Shown piece by piece: positions 42,601-52,245 of a stretch of DNA of 64,000 bases. Position 1 is the stretch's first letter. The number at the start of each line of letters is the position of its first letter. The translations under genes and the position numbers were made by a program. Source of the stretch: Methylobacterium tarhaniae. GTDB lineage: Bacteria > Pseudomonadota > Alphaproteobacteria > Rhizobiales > Beijerinckiaceae. Location: NCBI RefSeq assembly GCF_001043955.1, contig NZ_LABZ01000069.1, positions 1 to 64,000 of the forward strand. The letters run 5' to 3'. The notes beneath the pieces are model-generated. The model saw nothing but the letters and a program-made list of their open reading frames with translations, was not told the DNA's origin and ran no database searches.

Positions 42601-43638
42601 GTGAAGCCCTTCGCCTACGCGCTCGCCATCGGGGTCGCGACCGCCCAGATCGCCACCTCGGCGCTCGCCCTCGACATCACCGGCGCCGGCGCCACCTTCC
42701 CGTTCCCGGTCTATTCCAAGTGGGCCGAGGCGTACCGCAAGGAGACCGGCAACGGCCTGAACTACCAGTCGATCGGCTCGGGCGGCGGCATCAAGCAGAT
42801 CCAGGCCAAGACCGTCGATTTCGGCGCCACCGACGCGCCGCTGAAGGGCGAGGCCCTGACCAAGGACGGCCTGGTCCAGTTCCCGACCGTGATGGGCGGC
42901 GTGGTCCCGGTGGTGAACATCGCCGGCATCAAGCCCGGCGAGATCAAGCTGACCGGCGAGGTCCTGGCCGAGATCTACCAGGGCAAGATCAAGAAGTGGT
43001 CGGACCCGAAGGTCGCCAAGCTGAACGAGGGCGTGAAGCTCCCCGACGCCCCGATCACCGCGGTCTACCGCTCGGACGCCTCGGGCACCACCAACATCTT
43101 CACCACCTACCTGTCCGACGTGTCGCCGGCCTGGAAGTCGGAGTTCGGCGCCTCGACCACGGTCAGCTGGCCGACCGGCCAGGGCGGCAAGGGCAACGAG
43201 GGCGTCACGGCGGTCGTCAAGCAGGTCCCGAACGCCATCGGCTACGTCGAGTACGCCTATGCCAAGCAGAACAACCTGCCGGTCGCGCTGATCCAGAACA
43301 AGGACGGCCAGTACCCGATGCCGGGCGACGAGTCGTTCCAGGCCGCCGCCGCCGGCGCCGACTGGAAGGCCGCCCCGGGCTTCGGCATCTCGCTGACCAA
43401 CCAGCCCGGCGCGAAGGCCTGGCCGATCACCGCCGCGACCTTCATCCTGGTCCACAAGAACCCGGCCGACGCGGCCCGTACCGCCGAGGTGCTGAAGTTC
43501 TTCCGCTGGGCCTACAAGAGCGGCGACAAGATGGCCTCCGACCTCGACTACGTGCCGCTGCCCGACAAGGTGGTGAGCCAGGTCGAGGACGAGTGGAAAT
43601 CCGTGACGAAGGACGGCAAGCCCGTCCTCAGCAACTGA
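42601..43638 (+). CDS. pstS: phosphate ABC transporter substrate-binding protein PstS
   Basis: 345 aa from a GTG start at 42601 with GGAGA upstream; the signal peptide MKPFAYALAIGVATAQIATSALA is then complete. Phosphate-binding loops are visible: DITGAGATFPFPVYSKWAEAY (N-terminal TGAGATFP), YQSIGSGGGIKQI, VDFGATDAPL, and RSDASGTTNIF with the SGTT phosphate contact. Periplasmic, binds orthophosphate and delivers it to PstCAB. A terminator directly after the stop explains high PstS relative to the permease, as seen in other bacteria. Confidence 0.96.
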   Translation: MKPFAYALAIGVATAQIATSALALDITGAGATFPFPVYSKWAEAYRKETGNGLNYQSIGSGGGIKQIQAKTVDFGATDAPLKGEALTKDGLVQFPTVMGGVVPVVNIAGIKPGEIKLTGEVLAEIYQGKIKKWSDPKVAKLNEGVKLPDAPITAVYRSDASGTTNIFTTYLSDVSPAWKSEFGASTTVSWPTGQGGKGNEGVTAVVKQVPNAIGYVEYAYAKQNNLPVALIQNKDGQYPMPGDESFQAAAAGADWKAAPGFGISLTNQPGAKAWPITAATFILVHKNPADAARTAEVLKFFRWAYKSGDKMASDLDYVPLPDKVVSQVEDEWKSVTKDGKPVLSN

Positions 43639-43651
43639 GACCCTGATGCCC

Positions 43652-43687
43652 GGGAGGGCGGGATCCTGTCCCGCCCTCCCGCTTTTT
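43652..43687 (+). terminator. Attenuating terminator after pstS
   Basis: The arms GGGAGGGCGGGA (43652-43663) and TCCCGCCCTCCC (43669-43680) pair perfectly over 12 bases with a five-base loop, followed by GCTTTTT. It is the strongest rho-independent terminator in the window and lies between pstS and pstC. Confidence 0.9.
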
Positions 43688-43823
43688 CCGCCGGCCCGCT
43701 CTTCGGGCCCGCGCGGCGCTTGAGCGATGCCGCGAGCCCGCCGGCCGAAGGCTGCCGATCCGCGTCCGACTCGCCTCGATCCGCCGAGCGCGCTAGAGGC
43801 CGCTCACTCCAAGGGAAACCCGG

Positions 43824-44798
43824 ATGGTCGCGTTGTCTGAGAACGTCGCTTTGGCGGAAAGAGCCCCTGTGGCCCGCCGCAACCCCAGCCCCGTGGGTGA
43901 TCGCCTCTTCCGCGGCGCCGCCTTCGCGTCGGCGCTGCTGGTGCTGCTGGTGCTGGCCGGCATCCTCGCCTCGATCGCCTATGGCGGCTGGCCCGCCTTC
44001 CGGGAATTCGGCCCCGGCTTCCTGGTCTCGAGCGCCTGGAACGTCGGCCGCGAGCAATACGGCGCGCTCGTCGCCATCATCGGCACCCTGGTCTCGGCGC
44101 TCCTCGCTCTGGTCATCGGCGTGCCGATCTCGCTCGGCATCGCGATCTACCTGACCCAGCTCTGCCCCGGCTGGGCCCGCCGTCCGGTCGCCATGACGAT
44201 CGAGCTGCTCGCCGCCGTGCCGAGCATCATCTACGGCATGTGGGGCCTGTTCGTCTTCGCGCCGCTCTTCGCGCGCTTCGTGCAGATCCCGGTCTCGAAC
44301 GTCGTCGAGGGCATGCCGATCGTCGGCACCCTGTTCTACGCCCAGGTGCCGTCCGGCGTCGGCGTGCTCACCGCCGGCATCATCCTGGCGATCATGATCG
44401 TGCCCTTCGTCGCCTCGATCACCCGCGACATGCTCGACCAGATCCCGACGGTCCTGCGCGAGAGCGCCTACGGCATCGGCTGCACCACCTGGGAGGTCGT
44501 GCGCCACGTCCTGGTCCCGCAGGCCTCGGTCTCGATCATCGGCGCCGTCATGCTGGGCCTCGGCCGGGCGCTCGGCGAGACGATGGCGGTCACCTTCGTG
44601 ATCGGCAACGCCAACCGCCTCTCGGCCTCGATCTTCGATCCGGGCTCGACCATCGCCTCGCGCATCGCCAACGAGTTCAACGAGGCCGACGGCATGCAGC
44701 TCCACGCCCTGATGGCGCTCGGCTGCATCCTGTTCGTCGTCACCTTCATCGTGCTCATCATCGCCCGGCTGCTGGTGCGCCGCGCGAAGGTGGCCTGA
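43824..44798 (+). CDS. pstC: phosphate ABC transporter permease PstC
   Basis: 324 aa with six membrane helices, starting after a polar N-terminus (residues 1-30). The permease signature with the EAA-type loop is seen in [44 protein letters not shown], and [16 protein letters not shown] is typical of PstC. Forms the membrane channel with PstA. Separated from pstS by the terminator and from pstA by 26 bases, so the remaining genes form one transcript with an internal reduction of expression. Confidence 0.95.
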   Translation: MVALSENVALAERAPVARRNPSPVGDRLFRGAAFASALLVLLVLAGILASIAYGGWPAFREFGPGFLVSSAWNVGREQYGALVAIIGTLVSALLALVIGVPISLGIAIYLTQLCPGWARRPVAMTIELLAAVPSIIYGMWGLFVFAPLFARFVQIPVSNVVEGMPIVGTLFYAQVPSGVGVLTAGIILAIMIVPFVASITRDMLDQIPTVLRESAYGIGCTTWEVVRHVLVPQASVSIIGAVMLGLGRALGETMAVTFVIGNANRLSASIFDPGSTIASRIANEFNEADGMQLHALMALGCILFVVTFIVLIIARLLVRRAKVA

Positions 44799-44824
44799 CC
44801 CCGCACCCGCACGGACGCTTCCCG

Positions 44825-45736
44825 ATGAACGCCTCCCCCGCCGCGGTCTCAGAGCCGGCCCCGATCGCCCGCCCGGCTCCCCAGGAATGGGGCCGGGTCC
44901 GCGCCAGCCGGCGCTCCGCCGACAAGCTCCTGATCGTCGGCTGCACCGTCGCGACCGCCCTCGGGGCGATCGTGCTCGGCTCGATCCTGCTCATGCTCAT
45001 CATCGAGGGCGTGCGCGGCTTCACGCCGACCCTGTTCACCCAGGTCACTCCCGGCCCCGGCTCCGAGGGCGGCGGCATCGCCAACGCGATCCTCGGCAGC
45101 CTGGTGATGACGGTGCTCGGCATCGTCGTGGCGACGCCGGTCGGCGTGCTGGCGGGCACCTACCTCGCCGAGTACGGCCGCACCTCGCAGCTCGCCAACC
45201 TGATCCGCTTCCTCAACGACATCCTGCTCTCGGCGCCCTCGATCCTGATCGGCCTGTTCGTCTACACCCTGATGGTGCGGCCGATGGGCGGCTATTCGGG
45301 CTGGGCCGGCGGCGTCGCGCTCGCCATCATCGCCACCCCGGTGATCGTGCGCACCACCGAGGACATGCTGCGCCTGGTGCCCGGCACCCTGCGCGAGGCC
45401 GGCGCGGCGTTGGGCGCACCGATGTCGATCGTGATCCGCAGCGTCACCTGGCGGGCGGCGCAGTCCGGCATCGTCACCGGCGTGCTGCTGGCCCTCGCCC
45501 GCATCGCCGGCGAGACCGCGCCCCTGCTCTTCACCGCGCTCAACAACAATTCCTGGTTCAACTCGAACCTGATGGGCGGCGTCGCCAACCTGCCGGTGAT
45601 GATCTACCAGTTCGCGCTCTCTCCTTACGAGAACTGGCGCCAGCTGGCCTGGGCCGGCGCGCTCCTCATCACCGTCACCATCCTGGGCCTGTCGATCGTG
45701 GCCCGCCTCGTCCTGAGCGGCCCGAAGGGGCGCTGA
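44825..45736 (+). CDS. pstA: phosphate ABC transporter permease PstA
   Basis: 303 aa, six helices; begins [18 protein letters not shown], a Pro/Ala-rich leader, then [23 protein letters not shown]. Permease-specific blocks are [63 protein letters not shown] and [16 protein letters not shown]. PstA and PstC together form the transmembrane dimer. No unusual features. Confidence 0.95.
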   Translation: MNASPAAVSEPAPIARPAPQEWGRVRASRRSADKLLIVGCTVATALGAIVLGSILLMLIIEGVRGFTPTLFTQVTPGPGSEGGGIANAILGSLVMTVLGIVVATPVGVLAGTYLAEYGRTSQLANLIRFLNDILLSAPSILIGLFVYTLMVRPMGGYSGWAGGVALAIIATPVIVRTTEDMLRLVPGTLREAGAALGAPMSIVIRSVTWRAAQSGIVTGVLLALARIAGETAPLLFTALNNNSWFNSNLMGGVANLPVMIYQFALSPYENWRQLAWAGALLITVTILGLSIVARLVLSGPKGR

Positions 45737-45761
45737 ACCGATACTTGCCCGGAGATCACCG

Positions 45762-46574
45762 ATGAGCGCCACCGCCACCGCCGTGCCGGTCGTGGGCCAG
45801 AGCCAGGCCGACGAGTCCGCCGCGGTCCGCCTCGCCGTGAAGGACCTCAACTTCTACTACGGCGACTTCAGAGGCCTGAAGAACATCAACCTCGACTTCC
45901 TCGACCGCCAGGTCACGGCCCTGATCGGGCCGTCGGGCTGCGGCAAGTCCACCCTGCTGCGCACCTTCAACCGCATCTACAGCCTGTATCCGGAGCAGCG
46001 GGCCGAGGGGCAGATCCTGCTCGACGGCCGCAACATCCTCGACCCGTCGATCGACCTCAACGAGCTGCGTGCCCGGGTCGGCATGGTGTTCCAGAAGCCG
46101 ACCCCGTTCCCGATGTCGATCTACGACAACATCGCGTTCGGCATCCGGCTCTACGAGCGCCTCGGCAAGGCCGACCTCGACAACCGCGTCGAGGAGGCCC
46201 TGCGCAAGGGCGCGCTGTGGGACGAGGTCAAGGACAAGCTCAAGCAGTCCGGCATGGGCCTGTCCGGCGGCCAGCAGCAGCGCCTCTGCATCGCCCGCAC
46301 GGTGGCGCAGCGCCCGGAGGTGATCCTGTTCGACGAGCCGACCTCGGCCCTCGACCCGATCTCGACCGGCCGCATCGAGGAGCTGATCGAGCAGTTGCGC
46401 GGCGAGTTCACCATCGCCATCGTCACCCACAACATGCAGCAGGCGGCGCGCATCTCGCAGTTCACCGCCTTCATGTATCTGGGCGAGCTGGTCGAGTACG
46501 GCCCGACCAACCGGCTGTTCATGAACCCGTCGAAGCGCCAGACGCAGGACTACATCACCGGCCGGTTCGGCTGA
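45762..46574 (+). CDS. pstB: phosphate ABC transporter ATP-binding protein PstB
   Basis: 270 aa. Walker [18 protein letters not shown]-loop [19 protein letters not shown] signature [16 protein letters not shown], Walker [14 protein letters not shown] and the H-loop in [14 protein letters not shown] are all intact. The FQKPTPFP phrase is PstB specific. A 36-residue N-terminal extension ([20 protein letters not shown]) is unremarkable. Start ATG at 45762 lies 25 bases after the pstA stop. Confidence 0.97.
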   Translation: MSATATAVPVVGQSQADESAAVRLAVKDLNFYYGDFRGLKNINLDFLDRQVTALIGPSGCGKSTLLRTFNRIYSLYPEQRAEGQILLDGRNILDPSIDLNELRARVGMVFQKPTPFPMSIYDNIAFGIRLYERLGKADLDNRVEEALRKGALWDEVKDKLKQSGMGLSGGQQQRLCIARTVAQRPEVILFDEPTSALDPISTGRIEELIEQLRGEFTIAIVTHNMQQAARISQFTAFMYLGELVEYGPTNRLFMNPSKRQTQDYITGRFG

Positions 46575-46659
46575 GGTCCGGTCCGTCCTCTCGCCGGTCC
46601 GATATCGCCCGGACCGGCACACGTCATCAGCTCCACCTCATCGCGAGGAGCCACATCGC

Positions 46660-47379
46660 ATGTCGAGCCACATCGTCACCTCCTACGATCAGGAGCTGCA
46701 GAACCTGCGGCGCAGCATCGCCGAGATGGGCGGCATCGCCGAGAAGATGGTGGCCGATTCCGGCCAGGCGCTGCTGCGCCGCGACGCCACCCTCGCCCAG
46801 GCGGTGATCGCCGTCGACAGCCGCCTCGACGGGTTGCAGCGCGAGATCGAGGAGAAGGCGATCCTGCTGATCGCCAAGCGCCAGCCGATGGCGGTCGACC
46901 TGCGCGAGACGATCTCGGCGATCCGCGTCTCCGGCGACCTCGAGCGCATCGGCGACCTCGCCAAGAACGTCGCCAAGCGCGTCGTCGCCATCGCCGACCA
47001 GGTCCAGCTGCAGAAGATCGTCGTCGGCGTGGAGCACATGAACGAGCTGGTCCAGGGCCAGCTCAAGGACGTGCTCGACGCCTACGCCACCCAGGACACG
47101 GTCGCGGCCCTCGACGTCTGGGCCCGGGACGGCGGCATCGATGCGCTCTACACCTCGCTGTTCCGCGAGCTCCTGACCTACATGATGGAAGATCCGCGCA
47201 ACATCACGTTCTGCACGCATCTCCTGTTCTGCGCCAAGAACGTCGAGCGCATCGGCGACCACACCACCAACATCGCCGAGACCATCCACTACCTCGCCAC
47301 CGGCGAGACCCTGCCGACCGAGCGTCCGAAGAACGACCGGTCGAGCTATGCCACCCTCGACACCCCGACCGAGGCTTGA
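46660..47379 (+). CDS. phoU: phosphate uptake regulator PhoU
   Basis: 239 aa. Two PhoU repeats: helical bundle one from SYDQELQNLRRSIAEMGGIAEKMV with DLRETISAIRVSGDLERIGDLAKNVAKRV, and the second with FCAKNVERIGDHTTNIAETIHYL, both containing the metal-binding ExxRxGD motif. PhoU signals phosphate sufficiency from PstSCAB to the PhoR kinase. 85 bases after pstB, 82 before phoB. Standard length. Confidence 0.96.
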   Translation: MSSHIVTSYDQELQNLRRSIAEMGGIAEKMVADSGQALLRRDATLAQAVIAVDSRLDGLQREIEEKAILLIAKRQPMAVDLRETISAIRVSGDLERIGDLAKNVAKRVVAIADQVQLQKIVVGVEHMNELVQGQLKDVLDAYATQDTVAALDVWARDGGIDALYTSLFRELLTYMMEDPRNITFCTHLLFCAKNVERIGDHTTNIAETIHYLATGETLPTERPKNDRSSYATLDTPTEA

Positions 47380-47461
47380 GGACGCCGCGCCCGTCCGGGT
47401 TCCGACCCGGCGGGCCTCCCTCTTTCGGTCTTCCGCCCCGGCTCCCGCCCGAAGTGCCCCG

Positions 47462-48163
47462 ATGAGTACCCGCATCCTGATCGTCGAGGACGAGGAAGCC
47501 CTCACCCTCCTGCTGCGCTACAACCTCGAGGCCGAGGGCTTCGAGGTCGACGCCGTCGCCCGGGGCGACGAGGCGGATATCCGCCTGCGCGAGCAGGTGC
47601 CCGACCTCGTCCTCCTCGACTGGATGATGCCCGGCCTGTCCGGCATCGAGCTGTGCCGGCGCATCCGCGCCCGCCGCGAGACCGAGCGGCTGCCGGTGAT
47701 CATGCTGACGGCCCGGGGCGAGGAGGGCGACCGCGTGCGGGGCCTGGCCACCGGCGCCGACGACTACATCGTCAAGCCGTTCTCGGTGCCGGAACTCCTG
47801 GCGCGGGTGCGGGCGCTCCTGCGCCGGGCCAAGCCCGCCCACGTCGCCGACCTGCTCGTCGCCGGCGACATCGAGCTCGACCGCGCCAGCCATCGCGTCC
47901 GCCGCGACGGCCGCGAGCTGCATCTCGGCCCGACCGAGTTCAAGCTGCTCGAGTTCCTGATGCAGAGCCCGGGCCGGGTCTTCTCCCGCGAGCAACTCCT
48001 CGACGGCGTCTGGGGCCACGACGTCTACATCGACGAGCGCACCGTCGACGTGCATATCGGCCGCCTGCGCAAGGCCATCAACCGCGGCCGCGACGCCGAC
48101 CCGATCCGCACCGTGCGGGGTTCGGGCTACTCCTTCGACGAGATGTTCGCGCCGGAGCCGTGA
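47462..48163 (+). CDS. phoB: phosphate regulon response regulator PhoB
   Basis: 233 aa, from the ATG at 47462. Receiver domain 1-120 with the acidic pocket at residues 10-11, phospho-acceptor Asp53 (LVLLDWMMPGLSG), Thr in MLTARGEE and Lys in DYIVKPFSVPELLARVRALLRR. OmpR-type winged helix 135-230 with FKLLEFLMQSPGRVFSREQLLDGVWG and RTVDVHIGRLRKAI. Binds the Pho box upstream of pstS. The cognate kinase PhoR is not adjacent in this window. Confidence 0.95.
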   Translation: MSTRILIVEDEEALTLLLRYNLEAEGFEVDAVARGDEADIRLREQVPDLVLLDWMMPGLSGIELCRRIRARRETERLPVIMLTARGEEGDRVRGLATGADDYIVKPFSVPELLARVRALLRRAKPAHVADLLVAGDIELDRASHRVRRDGRELHLGPTEFKLLEFLMQSPGRVFSREQLLDGVWGHDVYIDERTVDVHIGRLRKAINRGRDADPIRTVRGSGYSFDEMFAPEP

Positions 48164-48519
48164 GGGGCGGCCTGCCGGGCGAGCAGGCCGATCAACGGCA
48201 ATCGGGACGCGCTCGCGCGCAAACCGCCTGGACGGGTGCGACGAACCGACATGTCCTTCGATCGCCGCTCGCGCGGCGCAAGACCGCCACGGGTGGAGCC
48301 AGCGGCGTCGAGCGGTCCCGGCCGCGTCGTCTGCGGCTTTCAAAGCTCGGCGCGGACGGCGCTCGCGCCGGCTCCCCCCATGCCTGCCCCCCCGCGGATG
48401 GCCGGCGGACAGGATTCGTTAGGATTTGAGCGATATCGTCAATCCGGTCGGAAGGATCGTCCCCGGCCGGCACGGAAGCGGCCCGACGCCGCCTCCGGAT
48501 GGTTCGGGCAGGCGCGGGC
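48164..48519. other. Intergenic region between convergent phoB and gcrA
   Basis: It contains a short hairpin just after phoB, CGGCCTGC (48168-48175) with GCAGGCCG (48183-48190), but no T-tract, so termination is doubtful. The rest has no recognisable gene or motif. Confidence 0.45.
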
Positions 48520-49041
48520 CTACCGGAATCCGACGACCTTGCGGTCACGCCGGCGCTCGGCGGCGGGCTGGTAGGCGATCCGGCTGTGATGGGTGCAGTA
48601 GGGCAGGCCGGTAATCGCGCGGTCGCCGCAGAAGCGGAACTCCGGCGAGGACGGGTCTCCCATCGGCCAGCGGCACATGAATTCCCGCAGCTCCATGATG
48701 GTGACGCGGGAGCTCTCCGGCAGGGCGAAGTCCGACGGCGCTGCGGCCTCGCTCTGGACCAGGGCCAGGGACGGCGGCGCGGGAGCCAGCATGGACGGTG
48801 TCTCGGCGGCCGGAGCCGTGGCGTCGGCCTCCCCGCGCGGGCGTCGGCCGCCGGCCGGCGCGGCCCCGTTGGCCTTGATCACCCGCCCGGCCAGGCCGAG
48901 GCGGTGGACCTTGCCGATGACCGCATTGCGGGACACGCCACCGATCTCGGCGGCGATCTGGCTGGCGCTGCGGCCGTCGCTCCACAGCCGCTTGAGAAGC
49001 TCGACGCGCTCCTTCGTCCAGCTCGGGCCCGCATCCATCAT
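48520..49041 (-). CDS. gcrA: cell cycle regulator GcrA
   Basis: 173 aa from the ATG at 49041 (GGGAGG upstream; ATG 49038 is next). GcrA signature: WTKERVELLKRLWSDGRSASQIAAEIGGVSRNAVIGKVHRLGL, a helix-turn-helix that binds methylated GANTC DNA, and a C-terminal CRWPMGDPSSPEFRFCGDRAITGLPYCTHHSRIAYQP domain that binds sigma-70 region 2. The linker (GAAPAGGRRPRGEAD) is low complexity. GcrA with CtrA and CcrM times the alphaproteobacterial cell cycle. The divK-pleD genes lie 3 kb away. Confidence 0.95.
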   Translation of the reverse strand: MMDAGPSWTKERVELLKRLWSDGRSASQIAAEIGGVSRNAVIGKVHRLGLAGRVIKANGAAPAGGRRPRGEADATAPAAETPSMLAPAPPSLALVQSEAAAPSDFALPESSRVTIMELREFMCRWPMGDPSSPEFRFCGDRAITGLPYCTHHSRIAYQPAAERRRDRKVVGFR

Positions 49042-49584
49042 CGCCGCCTCCCAATCCCCCGACATCACCCATGGAATCGGCGCAAAGCCGCGAGCGGCCC
49101 GCCACACGGCCGCGCGTTCAGTCCGTCCGATCCTGCTGGTGATCGCCGCCACGCCTTGAGCGGTGGCGACGGGGGTGAACCTACAGGACGGCCTAACACC
49201 CGCGCAAGAGTCCGCCTCCCGCCGAGTTGGCTTTTTCCCCGCGGGGGGACGGTCGTCCCGGCTCGGTCGGAGCGTGCGGCCGGGCCGCCGCACGGCGTGG
49301 CCGCGACCGCGGCGAGCCTGAAAATATACCTTTTGCATCAATGGATTGCCGGCACGCCTTCGGGGCCGTGGCGCCTGCCCGGGCCCGTCGCGCGCGACAC
49401 CGAACGCCGTTGCAAGGATATGCAACCTAAGATTGTGTTCACGGTCTCCGCCAAGCGTGGCTGCGGTGCCACGGCCGCGGGCCCCGCGCCTGCTCCCGGT
49501 CCGTTGCCGGGCGCCGGGATGGAGCCTATCTTGCGGTGACCAACAGGGCCGACGCCAGCACCGACGGCCGCCCCGGGAGACCTC
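49042..49584. other. Divergent region between gcrA and eipB
   Basis: Promoter-bearing region for both genes. It contains an AT-rich patch at about 49320-49345 and an 18-base palindrome GTTGCA-N6-TGCAAC at 49409-49426. GANTC methylation sites are sparse here: only GAATC at 49074. No gene is seen. Confidence 0.5.
49409..49426. promoter_or_regulatory. Operator-like palindrome GTTGCA-N6-TGCAAC
   Basis: Two perfect six-base arms, GTTGCA (49409-49414) and TGCAAC (49421-49426), are separated by AGGATA. It lies between gcrA and eipB, 159 bases upstream of eipB. The binder is unknown. Confidence 0.4.
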
Positions 49585-50451
49585 ATGCGAACAGCCATCG
49601 CGTGCGTCCTGCTCGCGCTCTCGTCGCCCGTCCTGGCGGCGGAGCCCGTGCACCTCGCGCCCCATCGTGCCGTCTACGACCTGTCGCTGTCCGGCAGTTC
49701 CGGCACCCGCGCGGTCGAGAGCGCCCGCGGCCGGATCGTGTTCGATTTCACCGGCGATGCCTGCAAGGGCTTCGCCCTGCAATACCGGCAGGTGACGGTG
49801 CTGGAGAGTTCGGAGAGCGGCACCCGCACCTCCGACCTGCGCAACACCACCTTCGAGAGCGGCGACGGGCGCAGCTTCCGCTTCCGCACCCAGTCCGACC
49901 TCAACGGCAAGGCGGCGGCTCCGGTCGACGGCAATGCCGAGCGCGGCGACAAGGGGCTCGACATCACCCTCAAGCAGCCCAAGCGCGGCGAGATGGCGGT
50001 CTCCGGCGAGGTGCTGTTTCCGGCCGCCCACATGAAGCGGCTGATCGAGGCCGCCCGGTCCGGGCAATCCACGGTCGCCGTGAAGGTGTTCGACGGCTCG
50101 GACGACGGCCGCAAGGTCTACGACACCCTGGCGGTGATCGGCCCGCAGCGCGTTGCCGCCACGCCGCCGGCCACTCCCGATCCGACCAAGCCCGACGCGC
50201 CGAAGCCGGTGGCCGCGCCGGTCGACGCGCCGCTGCGCGTGGGCGCGATGGCGACGATGCCGCATTGGCCCGTCACCCTCAGCTACTTCTCGCCGGGGGA
50301 GGGGGAGCGGACCCCGGTCTACGTCCTCGCCTTCGACCTCTACGAGAACGGCGTGAGCGGGGCCCTGCGCCTCGATTACGGCGAGTTCTCGCTCAAGGGC
50401 GAGCTGTCGCGCATCGACCTGACGCCGGAGAGCAAGGACTGCAAGCCCTGA
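49585..50451 (+). CDS. eipB: cell envelope integrity protein EipB (DUF1849)
   Basis: 288 aa with a Sec signal peptide (MRTAIACVLLALSSPVLAAE). DUF1849 blocks: LAPHRAVYDLSLSGSSGTRAVESARGRIVFDF, LQYRQVTVLESSESGTRTSDLRNTTFESGDGRSFRF, and VLAFDLYENGVSGALRLDYGEFSLKGELSRI at the C-terminus. Cys60 (GDACKG) and Cys286 (KDCKP) sit in the positions that form the stabilising disulfide of Brucella EipB. Periplasmic barrel-like protein needed for envelope integrity in Brucella; here by homology. Confidence 0.93.
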   Translation: MRTAIACVLLALSSPVLAAEPVHLAPHRAVYDLSLSGSSGTRAVESARGRIVFDFTGDACKGFALQYRQVTVLESSESGTRTSDLRNTTFESGDGRSFRFRTQSDLNGKAAAPVDGNAERGDKGLDITLKQPKRGEMAVSGEVLFPAAHMKRLIEAARSGQSTVAVKVFDGSDDGRKVYDTLAVIGPQRVAATPPATPDPTKPDAPKPVAAPVDAPLRVGAMATMPHWPVTLSYFSPGEGERTPVYVLAFDLYENGVSGALRLDYGEFSLKGELSRIDLTPESKDCKP

Positions 50452-50476
50452 CCGGAGCGGCCTGACGGGGGACCCG

Positions 50477-51817
50477 CTACCGGGGCTCCCGCTTCTGCGG
50501 ATCCTTGCCAAGCAGATCCTTGCCTGGCGGATCCTTGCCTCGCGAGTCCTTGTCCTGCGGCGCGAAACCGAGCCCGCGCTGCACCGCCGTGGCGCCGAAG
50601 CGGTCGCGCAGGGCGTCGATCGCGGCGGCCCGGCTCGCGTCGCGGACGGCCGAGACGTCGGCGAGGTCGCCCCGGTCGGCATGGGCCGCGCCGCACAGGT
50701 CGCCGGCGCCGACCCCGATCAGCCGGTAGGCGGTGCCGTCGCAGGATTCGCGCAGCAGCGCCTCGGCCGGGCGGAACAGCCGCTCGGCGACCTGCGTCGG
50801 CGCCAGGCCCGAGCGAGTGCGGGTGCGCAGGCGAAAATCCCGGTCCTTCAGCTTCAGGGTGATGCTGCCGGCCGCGAGTTCCGCCCGCTTCAGGCGCCGC
50901 GCCACCGTCTCGCACAGGCGCCACAGCACCGGCCGCAGGGCCTCGAAGGCGCGCAGGTCCTCCGCGAAGGTGGTCTCCCCCGAGATGCTCTTCGCCTCGC
51001 GCCGCGGCTGCACCGGTCGCCGGTCCTCGCCCCGGGCGAGCGCGAGGAGGCGCAGGGCATCGCGTCCGAGGGCCGCGTGCAGCCGCTCCGGCGCGACGCG
51101 GCCGATCTCGCCGATCCGTTGGATGCCGAGGGCGGCGAGGCGCTCGGACGCGGCCTGACCGATGCCGGGCAGGATCCGCACCGGCCGCGGCGCCAGGAAG
51201 GCCTCGGCCTCGTCCCGGCCGATGATCGAGAAGCCGCGCGGCTTCTCGAGGTCCGAGGCGATCTTGGCCAGGAACTTGTTGGGCGCGAGCCCGACCGAGA
51301 CCGTGATGCCGATCTCCGCCTCGACCGCGCGGGCGAAGCGCGCCAGCGTCACGGCGGGCGAGGCGCCGTGCAGCCGTTCGGTGCCGGAGAGGTCCAGGAA
51401 GGCCTCGTCGATCGAGACCGGCTCGACCAGCGGCGTCAGGTCCTGCATCATCGCCCGCACCTGCCGGCCGACCCGGGCGTATTTCTCCATGTCGGGCCGC
51501 AGCACCACCGCGTCCGGGCAGGCTTCGAGGGCGCGGAACATCGGCATCGCCGAGTGCACGCCGCGGATGCGGGCGATGTAGCAGGCGGTCGCGACCACGC
51601 CGCGCCGGCCTCCGCCGATGATCAGCGGCCGGTCGCGCAAGGAGGGGTCGTCGCGCTTCTCGACCGCGGCGTAGAAGGCGTCGCAATCGACATGGGCGAT
51701 GGCGAGGGCGTCGCGCTCCGGATGATCGAGCAGGCGCGGCGAGCCGCAGGCCCGGCACCGCGGGGCATCGGCCGGGGGGCTCGCCCCGCAATCGCGGCAG
51801 AGCGGCGATCCGCTCAC
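50477..51817 (-). CDS. dinB: DNA polymerase IV with N-terminal zinc ribbon
   Basis: 446 aa. The first 30 residues form a CxxC zinc ribbon (CRDC and CRAC, Cys7, 10, 22 and 25), a rhizobial feature. The Y-family palm follows: AIAHVDCDAFYAAVEKRDDP with Asp44, and SIDEAFLDLSG with the catalytic DE. The little-finger domain ends at about residue 400, and a repetitive tail (GKD, PPGKD, LGKDPQ) follows. Lesion bypass under SOS. Start overlaps the DUF3572 stop by four bases (ATGA). Shares promoter with the DUF3572 gene. Confidence 0.93.
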   Translation of the reverse strand: MSGSPLCRDCGASPPADAPRCRACGSPRLLDHPERDALAIAHVDCDAFYAAVEKRDDPSLRDRPLIIGGGRRGVVATACYIARIRGVHSAMPMFRALEACPDAVVLRPDMEKYARVGRQVRAMMQDLTPLVEPVSIDEAFLDLSGTERLHGASPAVTLARFARAVEAEIGITVSVGLAPNKFLAKIASDLEKPRGFSIIGRDEAEAFLAPRPVRILPGIGQAASERLAALGIQRIGEIGRVAPERLHAALGRDALRLLALARGEDRRPVQPRREAKSISGETTFAEDLRAFEALRPVLWRLCETVARRLKRAELAAGSITLKLKDRDFRLRTRTRSGLAPTQVAERLFRPAEALLRESCDGTAYRLIGVGAGDLCGAAHADRGDLADVSAVRDASRAAAIDALRDRFGATAVQRGLGFAPQDKDSRGKDPPGKDLLGKDPQKREPR

Positions 51818-52161
51818 GCCCCGAACTCGCCGGGATCCCCGCCGACATCCTGCGGCCCGAGCCGGCGCCAGGCCTGGGTGATCCGCTCCGGCGGCACCTC
51901 GAGCGCGGCGGCGCAGGCCAGCAGCAGCTCCTCGTCCGCCACCACGTGGTCGAGGAGACCGGCGACGAGGTCGGGGCTGTTGGCCGCCTGCCGCAGCGCA
52001 TCCGGCGAGAGGCCGGAGCTCTCCATGAACCGGAGCAAGCGGCCGGGCTCGCCGGTGACGTAGGCGAAGACGCGGGCCCCCAGGGCCTCCGCGGCGGATG
52101 CACTCAGCACTCCGCCACGGGGATCGGACCCCCTGGCAAATCCTTCGAATTTGCGTTTCAT
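51814..52161 (-). CDS. DUF3572 domain-containing protein
   Basis: 115 aa from the ATG at 52161 (a second ATG lies six bases further up). DUF3572 is recognisable by AEALGARVFAYVTGEPGRLLRFMESSGLSPDALRQAANSPDLVAGLLDHVVADEELLLACAAALEVPPERITQAWRRL, a helical protein of unknown function found in alphaproteobacteria next to dinB or divK. Its stop overlaps the dinB start by four bases, so it is co-translated with the polymerase. Divergent from divK. Confidence 0.87.
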   Translation of the reverse strand: MKRKFEGFARGSDPRGGVLSASAAEALGARVFAYVTGEPGRLLRFMESSGLSPDALRQAANSPDLVAGLLDHVVADEELLLACAAALEVPPERITQAWRRLGPQDVGGDPGEFGA

Positions 52162-52245
52162 CAACATGTGCCGCTTAACAGTGTTGCGGTTCCGGTTGCA
52201 GCCGGGGTGTGACGCGGCCCGCTGGAGCGCCGGGGACAGTGAGCC

